Positions 26,601 to 38,966 of a stretch of 64,000 nt of DNA are shown here, in pieces. The stretch comes from Floccularia luteovirens (lineage: Eukaryota; Basidiomycota; Agaricomycetes; Agaricales; Squamanitaceae): NCBI GenBank assembly GCA_009739215.1, contig VSJF01000016.1, forward strand, positions 124,001-188,000, written 5' to 3'. The notes beneath the pieces were generated by a model, which saw only the letters and a program-made list of their open reading frames with translations, had not been told where the DNA came from and made no database searches. Position numbers and translations under genes: made by a program. Positions within the stretch are counted from its first letter, which is position 1; every line of letters begins with the position of its first letter.

Positions 26601-27048
26601 GGATCTGCGCTGCTCACCTTGCATGATGCACATGGGAAATTGCGGTCGCACTAGGGAAATAATGGGGGTTGCATTAGGTAGTGCATAAATGAGCTAGTAG
26701 GGATGCATGACGGACTTTAAGTTTCAGTCTGAGATAAAGAATTGACGTTAGTGTGAAATGAGCGGGAGTTGAATCAGGGCACCTTCTGCATTCGCAACAT
26801 GATAATGGGGTCTACGTATAAGAGAGTGGATGGTAAGATTGCGGTAGGATGAAAATGACAAATGCTATAACCTTTTTGCCCCCCGCCTTCTTCGTGATCC
26901 CATCGGTGATGAAAATGTGGTCTATTGGACCGTTATTATTGAACAATTGCTGGTCATCTTGGTCCTGTGTCCTTGAAGATATCGTAGATTTGCGAGGCCT
27001 CTTCTGCGGGCGTGTGTCTGGATCAGTATTGGGGACGGAGGGAACCAT
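23654..27048 (-). CDS. Zn2Cys6 transcription factor B (paralogue of A)
   Basis: A many-exon gene with the same architecture as factor A. An NLS-like PQKRPRK precedes a zinc cluster LSCCECRRLKLKCDRNFPCASC..C (CX2CX6CX5CX2CX8C). A coiled coil follows (FILANTEQLHTKIHEMSDRI), then LRQQIRNKLPPRADAE..QNALWQ, and a middle homology region with MCEIPVMEE, LVFSDQKKATAYAW, IGLH and HRRFLLWELLHLDARL. It also carries a 13-nt exon (26728-26716, R-LKLK) and a 10-nt exon (25382-25373, IGL-H), at the same places as factor A. Here the 13-nt exon uses a GT donor. The tail (24283-23654) is poorly conserved with A and holds extra His/Cys residues. Start: ATG at 27048; an upstream in-frame ATG at 27234 is possible but its leader looks non-coding. 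Targets are unknown. Confidence 0.83.
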
Positions 27049-27644
27049 TGTAGTTGGTGCGAAAATATCGGAAAGTAGCCCAAGGGGTAAACAAGGATGG
27101 CTAGCAACGGTGCTTTGTGGTCTTCGGGCTCGCTCTAAGAACTCAAGTGTTTTTAAAGAGCAATTGCATGAACCAGCTGAAGAGTGTGAAGGGGAAGACC
27201 GGGTAATTGGAGGAAGAAGAGGATGTCCCCACAAAGCTTACTCCCTTTGTATGTATAGTAATAGCGCTGCGGTCATCCATGGATCAATTGATCGAATTTC
27301 TGTAATGTCATACATATCACCCACCAACTCCCATGAGGGTTATTTTTGTGAGCCAATCCAGGGGTGCTTGGCCCTTGCTTACTTCCACAGCCTGTCACTT
27401 GCATCTTCCCTGGGAATGTCCACTGTGACCGGGGCCGGGTCAAATATGGTAAGCATATAAGCAGGGTCCAAATCTTATCAATTTATTAGATAAGATAAGA
27501 TAACAATAAGGTCACGGTACAAACGCCATCACGTGGCAAATCGCGTTGAGAGGTAGAGACAAAGATTCCCACGAGTTCTGTTGACTTTTCCAACTGTGCA
27601 AGACACTCTCAACGTTCACCAAATCCTCTTGGTCACCACAATCC
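27049..27644. promoter_or_regulatory. bidirectional promoter of factor B and the Bud4-like gene
   Basis: The genes diverge from this 596-bp region. It contains three overlapping GATA-type sites in tandem (GATAAG, GATAAG, GATAAC; 27489-27504) and a CACGTG core (27530-27535) about 110 bases before the start at 27645. Regulation by GATA factors is inferred from motifs only. Confidence 0.4.
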
Positions 27645-30600
27645 ATGGCGTCCCAGCACAAATCGCCATTTGCAGACCGTTTGCTATCCAACTCTCCTGA
27701 CCCAATGAAATCCTCTATCCTCCGTGAGTCCGGCTTGGGCTGGAATTCGTCTTCATCGACTGGCTCTTTGAGCTCGACAAACAGTGCCGGATCTATAACG
27801 TCCCCTCTTCGCATCGCTAAACGAGATAGGGACTCACCGGTACGCCCTCGCGGTGCTGATGTAGCTCGCCGGACATCCTCCAGCTTTCGACATGTTCGCA
27901 ACAACAATCTCGTTAGCAAGTCACCTTTTAAGTCGCAACTTCCAACGCCGACCACGCCTACTCGAGTCTTCCCTATGCCTCCCACTCGCCGCGTATCTGG
28001 TGAGAAACGTCCACGCCCCTCTTCTCTGCATGAGTTCTCAGAAGCTGAGAACGAGCGGCCGTTCTCTGCAAAGAGGGAACGAAAACAAAGCAAAACGTTC
28101 CAAGGACTTATCGAAAAGGAACCAGTTACTAAGAGTCCTTTTAAGAATATGCAAGCCGAAACCATTTCTCGTCAGAGTCACCCGCTTCCTCCCATACCTG
28201 GAGTGCCGGTCCCGTCATCGAACGTATCGCCTTTGACTCAACAATTCATAACCGAACAAGTTACTAGCAATGGTTCATCTCCTGTTCGTTCTTCCCTAGT
28301 ATCAAAGAGGATGCATGGCCCTCGTTTGAGTGGTGAGAGACGTGAAAGAAGGAAGACTGTCACTTTTGACGAAAGATGCGATGTTGTCGAATTTGATCGG
28401 GAGGATACAGATGAAGAAGTATTTGACAGCGCGGATGAAGATGACTATGGAGCAGATCCTATACCGGAGCCCGAACGACACGACAACGACTCTTATGAAG
28501 AGATTATGATGCAATTTTCCGAACATGACCATGCGGTTCATTATACAGGCCCAGGGCCTACGGTGGAACAAGATGACTCTTATGAAAGTATACAGCTTTC
28601 CGACGCGGATAACAACAACACAACTCCTTCGTTATTAACACTAGACCCAGACACAAGCATAACCGGGATAGTGGATGACATGTTTTTCTCTGCGCATGCT
28701 GGACGAGCTGATAATAGTGTCGACTCGAATCATAATATCGCCCTTCGTGAAACTGAAACTCTGGCAGATCGGGAAATCGACGACAATCACTACCCTGCTG
28801 AGCAAGTGACGCCAATCTCGTTTTCTCCCCTCCAACGTCAATCACCACACCAGGCGAGCCCAACTGCATATCCGTTCAACCTCAACCTCCCTACCTACGC
28901 TTCACCCCTTGGGCCGCCTGCTACTCCTCCGCGTCGTTCCTCTGTTGTCATCCATAGCACTCCTCCTCTTGGTAGGTCAACGCACATCGAAAGGAATAAG
29001 AAGGCCAGAGAGGAAGAACAGGATGACTTGGTGAATAGGAACACCCCACCCCTGAGCCCGTCACCTATGAAACAGAAGCAACCAACGGGCCCAATGGGCA
29101 GTATTGAGGAGGAAGTTCCAAAACTTGACCTGTTCAAAGGTGGGCATATCATTCTTCACATAGAGATGTTCGGGGGATTTATATTCAATCCACAGGTACA
29201 CATAAAGAGGGAGAGGATCAGTCAGCAATTAAAGATGGTCCAGACACTCCCGTTGAACAAGATGAGCAACCGCAACAACAAAAAAACGAATCCTTCTGCG
29301 CAGATAAGTCAGAGATTTCTCTAGATCCATCGGAGCTTTCCATCGGACAATCTGAGGTCAGCCTGAATGGTTTATTAGGCGATATGAACAATGCAGAGAA
29401 TGTTGGGGAGGTCGGAAGTTTTAAAAAAATTTTTAATTTGTATCTCATGATTTTTGTTTTCTTAGACGCCCCACAAAAATGAGCGGAGTCCCTCCCCCGA
29501 CAACAGGCGGCAGTCTTTACTACCTTATGATCAATCCTTGGAAGACGGCGAGGGTCAAGAATCGAGAGAGAGCCTTAGACTCGATCTGGGAAGCGAGTTC
29601 AGCCAGGGTGACCTTGACATTGACCTTTCCAGGGCGACAAATAGCCATCATACTCCCGAACCTCGGAACGATACTGGGACAACCGGATTGAACCCGGTGG
29701 AAAACAGTCTGAATGTGAAACTGGGTGATGTTGATGTGAACATGGACATGAGAAGCGCTTTGGATAGACTTATCCACGACGTTGCTGGTGCGCGGGCGGA
29801 TGACTCTATGATGTCAGATGATTGCGACAACTCGTTTGAACAGAGACAGGAACAGTCCTATCTCCCGAGTTCCTCACGCCCGATTCTTTCCCATCACACT
29901 GCAACCGATACTGCTATTTCACACTACAATGACCGCAACGGTTTATCTAGTCGAAGTGCTAGTGTTGCGATGACTGCAGGCCCTCCTGCAGTACCTCCAA
30001 AAGATGCTATCAAGGATAGAGAAAAGTTGATTCTTGAGAAGAGACGAGAAGCACGAAGGAACGAAGAGGCCGAAGAAGACGGTTTTTATGTTCCCCAGAG
30101 GCTAGGAGCTGCTCGAAATGCGAAACCCTCACAGAAAGAACTCGGACTTGGACGACCTAGTCGGAGGAGAAGCATGAGTACTGGTGATGCCGAAGAATTG
30201 AGTGGTAATGCGCAAAAGAGGGGACATGCCTTGTTAGACACTGTCACTGTCGAGGCAATAGACGAAGAAAATACGTTCGGTGATAGTATCGAGAAAGAAC
30301 TAAACAAGCTAGTAGAAGTTACTCATAAGACGAGCGTAAGTTATCTTATTCTCTGAATATTTTAACTGTTCTTACCTACCTACTTCTATTTCATTCAGAG
30401 ATACCAGATTCGAGAGAGAGAAACCATCTACGCGTCGTCTTCTGACGATAAGGTCTCGCATATGGCTGGTCCTGGAGACGTTGACACAGGGAGGGCATGG
30501 AAAACAGTTCGGCGTCCATCCGATATGGTTTGTCAATTTACTTTCCTAAGGTTTGGAAAATGGAGTAAACTTTTTTAATATGAACAGAATGAATATGCAA

Positions 30601-32034
30601 AACAGATTAAGGAGTATAGGGCACAGGAAAGGGGGAAAGCGTATGGCAAAGTGTTCGTTAAAGGTCAGTTCTACTTTCTCCAGTTGTTCGCAGGTCCTAA
30701 TGGTGTCATTTCAATAGTTCTTGGTGTCAAGGGAATGCATCTTCCACTCCCACAAGAACCAACGACGATGACTTGTACTTTAAACAATGGGATTCATTAT
30801 GTTACTACTCCGGAGTGTAAATTAGGTCAAGACTGCTGCATTGACCAGGAGTTCGAGCTGTAAGATTGATTTTTTCTGTAAATGAAGTGGTTCGATTATT
30901 TACATTCCTTTTACAGGATCGAGCATAGCAAATTAGAGTTTACACTAACTCTGAAAGTTCGCAAAGACCCCCATATTGTTGCACAGTACAAGTCTTTATC
31001 TCCCCCACCTCCTCCTGCTCCCGCTCCTCCCGCTCCTCCGGTTGTTCAGCAGACGTCCTCTAAGGGAGGGATGAGGGGCTTCTTCTCTTCTTCCCCTAAG
31101 AAAACTTCAAAAGAAAAGATTGTGGTACAACCTCAGCCGCCCCCTCAACCCGTCGTTCACCGCCTTCCTGAAAACCTGGCTCGTTACCTCAAGCCCGACG
31201 CTACTTTGGCGCGCGCCTTTATCTCGTTTAAGGACATTGCTCCTCGTTGTGATGTGAGGTTATTCGAGACTAGTTTTCCGCTCATTGGCCAGCGTGTAGA
31301 AATGGGAGGAAAATTCTCTACTTTGCAGGTCGGGGAGCTTGTGTTGCAACTCTTCAGGTTACCACCTTTGCCGGGTATCCCGCCTGACCAATTACCACAG
31401 AGCTTGGAAGACTGCCATCGTGGTCTAAGGCATATCAATTGGCATAAAGTGACGTATTTTCAAGGCGTGTTGACGCAGAATGGAGGTGATTGCAGTGTAA
31501 GTAACTCATTCTATATTTCTGATTTGATCTGATTTATCTAACTGGTAATTTAGACATGGAGACGACGACAACTACGAGTTGTTGGCGCAAATTTGGTTGC
31601 GTTCAACGATGTTACGAAGAAGGCTACGGCTACGATCAGTCTCAAGAAGGCGATTGCTGTTGAAGACGATCAAGAAGTACGAAATAGCTTATTGAGTCCC
31701 CCTTCAGCTACAAGGGTTCGGAGTAGTCGCTACGACGAGTATGATGGGCTTTACGGAGTGGAGCGTTCCTTCCGTTTGATCTTCCCGCAAGATCAAGAAA
31801 TTTTATTCTTTGCAGATTCGGATGAAGAGAAAGCTCGTTGGTATGTGGTTCTTTTACCTGAAGAATGAAACTTTCTGACAATAACATAGGCTTGAAGTAC
31901 TGCGTGCTCTCGTCGGCCATATTCCTCCTCATCCGTTATGGGCAGAGTTGCTCTGGCAGCGGCAAGAAGATATAGCTAGAGCACTGAAGGTTCCGCCCCC
32001 AAGTAATTTGCAAGGCGCACCACCCCAACGATAG
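27645..32034 (+). CDS. Bud4/anillin-like protein with C-terminal PH domain
   Basis: Nine exons (27645-29139, 29196-29410, 29466-30335, 30399-30527, 30588-30663, 30718-30859, 30917-31496, 31554-31840, 31890-32034) encode 1312 residues. Residues 1 to about 850 are largely disordered, with Ser-Pro-Phe repeats (KSPFAD, KSPFKS, KSPFKN) and acidic stretches. An anillin-homology block follows (VLGVKGMHLPLP, TCTLNNGIHYVTTPE, DQEFELIEHSKLEFTLTLKV, about 930-1000). It is interrupted by a poly-Pro segment (SPPPPPAPAPP) and a basic patch before resuming. A PH domain (about 1150-1280) ends with the helix KARWLEVLRAL. Bud4/anillin proteins scaffold septins and the contractile ring at septa and bud necks; that role is inferred. 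All splice junctions are GT-AG and in phase. Confidence 0.86.
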
Positions 32035-33001
32035 TAAGTAATAACAAGCTTCGTTGTTCCTTCAAAAAGGAGCTTTTGTTTTTATATCGTTAGTCCTTGT
32101 AAATTTGTTGTTTAGTTCCATTGTCGAAGAAAGATCATGATATCTGTATTAGCAAATTACAATATTCACTCCGTATCTTTGTATTTTGGGTTATTTTTAT
32201 CCTGTGAAATTCCTGCTACCTTTAGGTAGGGGTTCTTATAGACTAATTTTCAGCCTTTGGCGTGAAATCGTTGAGTTTTGCAGGATACCCCAAACGCGAC
32301 ACGATCACTCTCGTTCCTAGCAATCACACTCACACTAAACCCCCACACTCACATTCAGACCTGCCATGCCCGCAAGATGAGCACTCTGTGAAGGATTTAA
32401 CTATTATTTGTGTTGGAATAACAATCCTACGCGCGCATTGCCCTCGATCAGTTACCAAAACGGGTTTCTCGAAATTTTATTGTTTTCTCTATTATTTTCG
32501 TCACTCACTCCAATTGTCTCAGATATACGATGATATATAGTCTATGTACTTGTAGTTTGTACACCTCAGACGTTGTTCCACTCTTACGGTGCACGACTCT
32601 GAGCATTTATTTATCAGGTTTTGTACACCTTTCGTCTCAATCTTTCAATTTGTGCAGTCTTTGTCATATCGCCTGCATATTTTTGTGTCTCTGATGTACA
32701 GTCGACTATCTCATAATGCATAACGCCGGTGCAGCATTTTGGCTATGCATTATGAGATTTATGCAATAGGGGGGTTGGACAATATGTGACTCCAGCCCAA
32801 GATGTGACATGATGAGATTATTAATAAGATACAAATTTCCTGCACTACACTAAAAATCTATCAAGAGTTGGCTGAGTTGCTTTCAACAATGCAAAAATAC
32901 AGTAAGCCACTCAAAGAGAGTAAGGTTGTCTCATTTTGTAGGTTGTTGCAATTTTGCTGATATCTTGAGTTGGTCCTATTGTCAGAATCCAAACACCTCT
33001 T
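32035..33001. other. gene-to-transposon boundary
   Basis: This holds the 3' flank of the Bud4-like gene, then non-coding DNA before the first LTR. A perfect 15-bp inverted repeat is listed separately. The open frame at 32262-32540 has no recognisable domain and low complexity. Confidence 0.5.
32708..32758. repeat. 15-bp perfect hairpin
   Basis: ATCTCATAATGCATA (32708-32722) is repeated inverted at 32744-32758 with a 21-base loop. It could be a transcript hairpin or the end of a small non-autonomous DNA element. Confidence 0.6.
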
Positions 33002-33375
33002 GTTGAGCAGCCATGTGTGCAAGACACAGTGGAGGAACTCAAAGTCTTACCTTGTGCTTACTTAGATCACACCTTACGGTTAGTGTTACTACTACTACCT
33101 ATAGAATAGGACAAGGTATCTATTCGCATAAGAGTGTCCTTATATACAGTTCTAGCTGTATGTACATATTTGCATAAGGGTCCGTGCTATGTCCGTCATA
33201 GTCACATGTCTACTTCATAGAACCTTTGTAGAAGGTTATAGAACATGCTTAGTCATACTGCACGTGATACATGGGGCATATGTGAGTGTAGTCATGTGAC
33301 ATATCATGTGACATATCATCTGACTCATCACCTGACGAATTATGTAATCCATCATGTGATCGTGCTGACGCAACA
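33002..33375. repeat. solo LTR, family F copy 1
   Basis: The 374-bp sequence begins TGTTGAGCAGCC and ends GCAACA, a TG..CA inverted-end pattern. CCTCT follows directly on the right; on the left CCTCT is separated from the TG by one extra T, so the target duplication is near perfect. A second copy of the same sequence lies at 48696-49005. Confidence 0.8.
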
Positions 33376-33402
33376 CCTCTGAAACCTTGTATTGAGCAGC
33401 AC

Positions 33403-33794
33403 TGTAAGGGCAACTGGGCAGTTTGCGCGGTGTGTGTTTTGAAGTGTCACAACAGGCTGCAAAACAGGAAGCGTGTCGAACTGGATAGGAAATCTGAAGT
33501 TATTATATTGTAAAGTATACATATTCTATCTACTCACCTGGACAGGAAATCCAAAGAGAAAAGTCTAAGGATTTCTGTCCAGGGGTGTTGCTATATATGT
33601 GGATAAAAATAGAAGAGGTATCGAAGGAGGGTTACCATCTTAGATGGGTGGCAACCTTAGTAACTGTATCTAAATATATAACTCCCTGATAGTAAGCATG
33701 TTGAAGTTGTATTGAGGGTAGTGGGAAGTGGTGTCAAGATATTGCTGAGTGGTTTCAAAGGGTTCAAAAGGTTGAACTTGGGGTTCTCCTTACA
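33403..33794 (-). repeat. gypsy 3' LTR
   Basis: This 392-bp LTR is the 3' LTR relative to the minus-strand coding direction. It differs from its partner at about 25 positions, 24 of them transitions and most at ancestral CpG sites. Confidence 0.95.
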
Positions 33795-33891
33795 TCACCC
33801 CTCTTCTAAGGAGCGGTGTCCCAATGCATCCTAAATGCCATGAAGCTACTGAATCAATAGAGTCTATAGTAGTGAAGGCAGCTCGAATGCG

Positions 33892-36800
33892 TCAAGGTGC
33901 ACCAGGGTTCGAGCGGTAAAATTCTGTAACAAGGTCAGGAGCATAAACATCATCAGCATGAACCCATTGGTTTTCTTCATACCCATAGCCCTTCCATTGT
34001 ACCAGGAATTATAGGTGGTTGTTTCACATGCGACTATCGAGGATGCGATCCACAATGTACTCCTCTTCATTATTGACAAGGACTGGTGCAGGGGGTCGAG
34101 GGGTACGACAACCTGGTATGGGATCTGGTATCGCAAGCAGTAGTTTCACCACATTAAAGACAGGGTGGAGTCATTTCAGGAATGGTGGTAATTGAAGTTG
34201 ATATGCATTCAAACTGACCCTTCACAACACTGTAAATGGACCGAGGTATTGATGTGCAAGTTTTTGTGAAGGTCGAGTGGTTCGAATATCACCTGAATCT
34301 AGATATACCTTGTTACCTGGTGTGAAGACTAGAGCTGGTTCACATCTGCGATCATAGTATCATGCTATCTCTTTCTTTGACTTGGAGAGTACTGCCTTTG
34401 CTTCTTCTAATGACTCACTCATTTGTTGCTTGAATTCGTTAACTGTCTCTATGTTCGAAGCAGTTTGGTGTGGTTCGAAACCCATGCGAGGGTTTCGACC
34501 TATATTGAGCATGAAGGGAGTCTCTTGAGTTGCAGAATGGACATGGTTATTGTACTGGAATTCAGCTAGGGGCAGTAGGTCATCCTAGTCATCCTGTCTT
34601 TCACTCACAAAGAGCCTCAGGTACTGTTCAAGTTCCTGATTGACTTGTTCTGTCTGACCATCCCCTTGAGGGTGGTAAGCAGTGGTGGCTGCAAGTTTGA
34701 TCCCTAAGAGTCGATAAAGTTCTTGAGTGAACTATGTGATAAACTGTGGTCCTCAATCCAAGACCACACATTTTGGGAGACTATGCAGTTTCCAGATGTT
34801 ATGTAGGTATAGGCGAGCTGCACTAAGAGCTGTGATTGTAGTGGTTGTGGGAATGAAGTGTGCATGTTTCGAAACTGTGTCAACAATATTCATGATTGCA
34901 TCATAGCCATGAGAATCTGGGAGCTTGACAATGAAGTCGACACTAACTGTATCCCATTGAGCTTCTGGTATGGGGAGTGGATGAAGCTCCCCAATTGGTT
35001 TTCAATGCTGCAATTTGGTTCGCAGACAGAGATCGCAAGTCTTTACATATTCCCCAATATACCTAGATATCTGTGGCTACCAATAATTACAAGACACTAG
35101 TTCGAGAGTTTTTCAGCATCCAGAATGGCCTACAATACGTGTATCGTGATGTTGTTCGACAATGCAGTGTCGAAGTTCGGGGTCTCGAGGCACGTAGATC
35201 TTGCCTCGAAAGTGGAGCAGGCCATCAGACTTAGACCATTCTGCAGAGTGCACAGATGACCCTCCTGACTTTTCAAGTGCTTGAGTAGCCTGAGCCACCA
35301 AATCCTCTTGATTGCCATTGTGGAAGACATTTCGAATGTCTCGCAGTGTATTGCACTCAGCTCCAGTGAGTTCCAGACCTGAAAGCGCTCATACTGCAAA
35401 GAACTCAGGTTTCAGGAGAATCAGGTTCGAATTGTCTTCATTGCCAGTACCATGATCTGCCCTGCGAGACAATGCATCAGATTTACCCATGGTTTAACCT
35501 GGATGATGGTGCATTGTAAAGTCGAATCGAGCCAGGTAGAGGGACCATTGAGCCTGCCTGTGGTTTAGTTTCTTAGCTGACATGAAATACTCTAGATTCT
35601 TATGATCTGTATGGATCTCGAATTTGTGTTTCGAACCTTCAAGAAAGTGTTGCCATTCTTCGAGTGCACAAATGATGGCAAGCATCTCCTTGTCGTGAAT
35701 CTTGTAGTTTCATTCAACAGGACTCAGGCTTTTAGAGAAGTAGGCAATAGGATGTAGCTTGTCATCATGCTGTGAAACCTGTGAGAGCACTGCACCTGTT
35801 GCAAAATCTGAACTATCTGCTTTGATACAATAAGGAAGGGAGTTGTCAGGGAACATCAAGATAGGTGTGGAAGTGATAGCCTTTTTGAGGGCCTCGAAAG
35901 CATAGTTTTCGTCATCTCCCCATTGTCATGGCATATCCTTTTTGGTGAGGTTAAAAAGGGGTCGAGCAAGTGTCAAGAAGTCCTGTATGAACCTGCGATA
36001 AAAATTCACAAAACCAAGAAAGGACTGCACTTCCTTCTTATGATTTGGTTTAGGCCATTGGGCAACTCCTGCAACTTTGACTAGATCCATCTCAATGTGG
36101 CCTTTAGAGATAATGAGACCAAGGTATTCAATCCATGTTTGTTCAAAATCACATTTCTCAGGTTTGAGGTATAGTTTGTGTTCATGCAGTTTCTCAAGAA
36201 CAGATCATGAAATGTTTCGATGTTCTTCCAGAGTTTTGGTGTAGATAAGAATGTCATCGAGATACATACATACTGAACCCTGCATAATAAGGTTGTGGAA
36301 TACTTCATTTATGAGTGTCTGAAAGGTTGAGGGGCTGTTTGTGAGGCCAAAGAACATGACAAGGGGTTCGAACAGCCTGCGATTTGTGCAAAACGTGGCC
36401 TTCCACTCATCTCCCTCTTTGATGCGAACATTATTGTATCCCCACCTTACATCTAGTTTAGTGAAGTACTATGCACCACAAAGTTGGTTTACAAGGTCTG
36501 AAATAAGGGGGAGAGGGTATTGATTCTTGATTGTCATTGCATTAAGTACTCGATAGTCTTGTACTAGTTGTAATGATCCATCCTTCTTCTTCATAAAGAA
36601 GACTGGTGAAGCCATAGGTGACTTCAAAGGGCAAATGCGATCTGTTGTGAGGTTCTCCTGTAAGAACTGGTTGAGCTCACTTTGTTAATTTGGGGACATA
36701 GGGTAAACCTTGGTTGATACTAGTTTCGAACCTGGCTCAAGTTTGATTGCATGGTTCCAAGTTCTTCATTCTGGAAGGGCATCGAAGGATGTCTTGGAGA

Positions 36801-38849
36801 AGATGTCTTCGAAATCTTGGAGATACTCTGGGATGCTGTTGGGAATAGTCCCAAGGGCCTTTTGCGAAGCTTCAGCCAAGCGTTATGAGGTGGTTGCACT
36901 TGCACGAATATACTGCTCATTTGTATTCATACAGGTGGCAAAAAGGCAGTCTCCCTCCTCTAGTAATAGAGTTTCATCCTGTGTTTCAAGGGTTGTTTTG
37001 ACATCATCGAACACTGGATCAGGGCCAGACTGACAGGTTCGAATGCATTGAGCATCGGCCTATTGAATTATGTGATCCTGTTTCATTTCAGCATGGCAGA
37101 TACTGCATTGTGCTGGACAGCGACTCATCTTGACCTCCTGAGTAGACCAATCGACCTCTGGGTTGTGTTCTCAAAGCCAAGTATACCCCAGAATGAGGTG
37201 TTGTTGTCCTAGTTTTGTGACTGCAAGTTGAGCATATTCGGTATGATCCTTGAAACAAAGTATAGCATCTACAACCTCTGAGATGGCACCAGCATTATTG
37301 AGAGAGCTATCAACATTGTAGACAGGGATCGAACGAGTCAATTTGCATGTTGCAATCTAGTTCGATTTCACATACTCAGAGTCAATGAACAGGCCAGTTG
37401 CTCCACTGTCAAGTAGGGCCCAGACTGCCTTGCATTCATGTGTGTTGGTTGTCTTGATCTCTATCTTTAGGTGTAATAAATTAGGGCTAGGTGTGGTCAC
37501 AATGATATACTGTTTAGTTAGCAGGTGCTCCCAACGTTTGCAATGAGATATTGAGGCAGGGGTATTTGGTGCAACATAAGTTGTTTCGAGCTCAAGCATA
37601 GAAGAATCACAATCAGAAATACATTCATGACTATCTTCTACAACAAGGGCACTGAAACAATTTGTTACAAGCAGTGGGGGCATACTATTCACCCGCTGCT
37701 TGAGGGAAAATCCTCCTCTGCTAGTCTCACTGCAATGTCCCGTGTTTCGAGGGCTGTTTCGACCTCTGGGTTTGCATTTGCAACATCTGCTGTAGTAAGG
37801 AGGTATTGTATCCATTCCTCTCGTTCCTCCTCTGATATGTATCGAATGTCAAAAGCCCTTGGGCATTCTCGTGCAAGATGCCCTGGTTCACCACAATGTC
37901 GACATGTCATCGAGGCCAAGGTGCAGTGTTTCGCAACATCAACATCCATGGGAATGGGGTGATAAACTGCTATAAGAGGTTTAGGGGCAGTCACAGATGC
38001 AGCTGGGACTGGGAGCTGAGGATGAAATGGAGGATTACTATTGGTGCAAAAAGTGAATATGAATCAAGGTGGATTTATGGGGACTGAGAACAGAGGTTGG
38101 GTTGCAGCATGAAAGGCATCATTAGCAGTTCGATTCTGGTCTAGAAGGCGAGTCATGCTATATCAGCCTTTAGGATCATCATCTGCTGGGCGGTTTTCAT
38201 CCATCTCTGCAATCCTGTTCTGTATTCGAGGTTTGAGGCCTCTGCAAAACTTCATCACAATTGCAACACCATCTGTGTATCGAGCTTCCTCAATCAAGTC
38301 CTTGAACTCATCCACATATTCATTCATAGTCCTTTTTCTCTGGAAGTATCAAACTGATTCAAGGGTAGTGAGAGCAACAGTGGTCTCATGTTTTGGGCAG
38401 AATTCTGTGGTGAAGGCCTGTTTGAAACAAGTCCAGTCATTATAGGCAGCTTGGTCAGTTTTGGCTTCACATTGCATAATTCGATGTGTGAAGGTCGCAG
38501 CTCGATCCTCTTTCATGAAGGAAAGGGCCCAGTGAATACGTCGCTGCTCATCAGGGAACTGTTCTGGGCACAGGGTAATATAGAGTTGACAGGAGTTGAG
38601 AAAGGAGTGGCCTCAAGTGTAATCTCCATTGAAATCATTAGGCATTGAAGGTTGCAAGGGTGTGATGCTCTTTGCAACTGGTTTGAGGGTTGGAAGAGGT
38701 GGAGTAGGGACAGGAGAGTCTTGGGGAATTGTGGATAATTGATTAAGTTGTTGTAGGATCTCATTTAGGATGTGTTAGTGGGTTTCACTTCTCACATTGG
38801 CTTCATGGACTGCATTTTCCATGGCAAAGAGACATTCTTCCGCACTCAT
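33892..38849 (-). pseudogene. gypsy gag-pol, broken by stop codons
   Basis: Reading begins at ATG 38849 (MSAEECLFAMENAV). Domains in order are retrotransposon gag, a CCHC knuckle (CRHCGEPGHLARECP, near 37,900), aspartic protease (LLDSGATGLFIDSEYV, near 37,380), RT (36,900-36,000), RNase H ([20 protein letters not shown], near 35,600), integrase with zinc-binding N-terminus (35,300-34,200), and a C-terminal chromodomain (EEEYIVDRILDSRM, FLVQWKGYGYEENQWVHADD) ending at 33892. The chromodomain marks a chromovirus. Numerous in-frame stops occur. Several are TGA where Arg is expected, as CGA to TGA deamination would give. The element cannot make a working polyprotein. Confidence 0.88.
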
Positions 38850-38966
38850 GGTGATGTGGGGCAATAGGCTGCTATGAGAGAGTGGCTAAAGGAGGGGTAT
38901 TGAGGTGCAAAACCTGCTAATTGGTTTGGCTCAATAGCACCAGTCCTTTTGGTGAGACTTTTCTAC

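Noticed and set aside
26849..27460. 203-residue open frame on the plus strand
   Set aside because: It overlaps the first exons and promoter of transcription factor B on the opposite strand and shows no recognisable motif.
27512..28165. 217-residue open frame on the minus strand
   Set aside because: It lies antisense to exon 1 of the Bud4-like gene, has no domain, and is explained as a shadow of the Ser/Arg-rich coding strand.
32262..32540. 92-residue open frame after the Bud4-like gene
   Set aside because: Low-complexity His/Pro content, no domain, and a position in the 3' flank make it a chance frame.
36350..36390. tRNA-like GGTTCGAA boxes in the gypsy body
   Set aside because: They are isol­ated TCGA-rich words common throughout this element, without a partner A box or cloverleaf.
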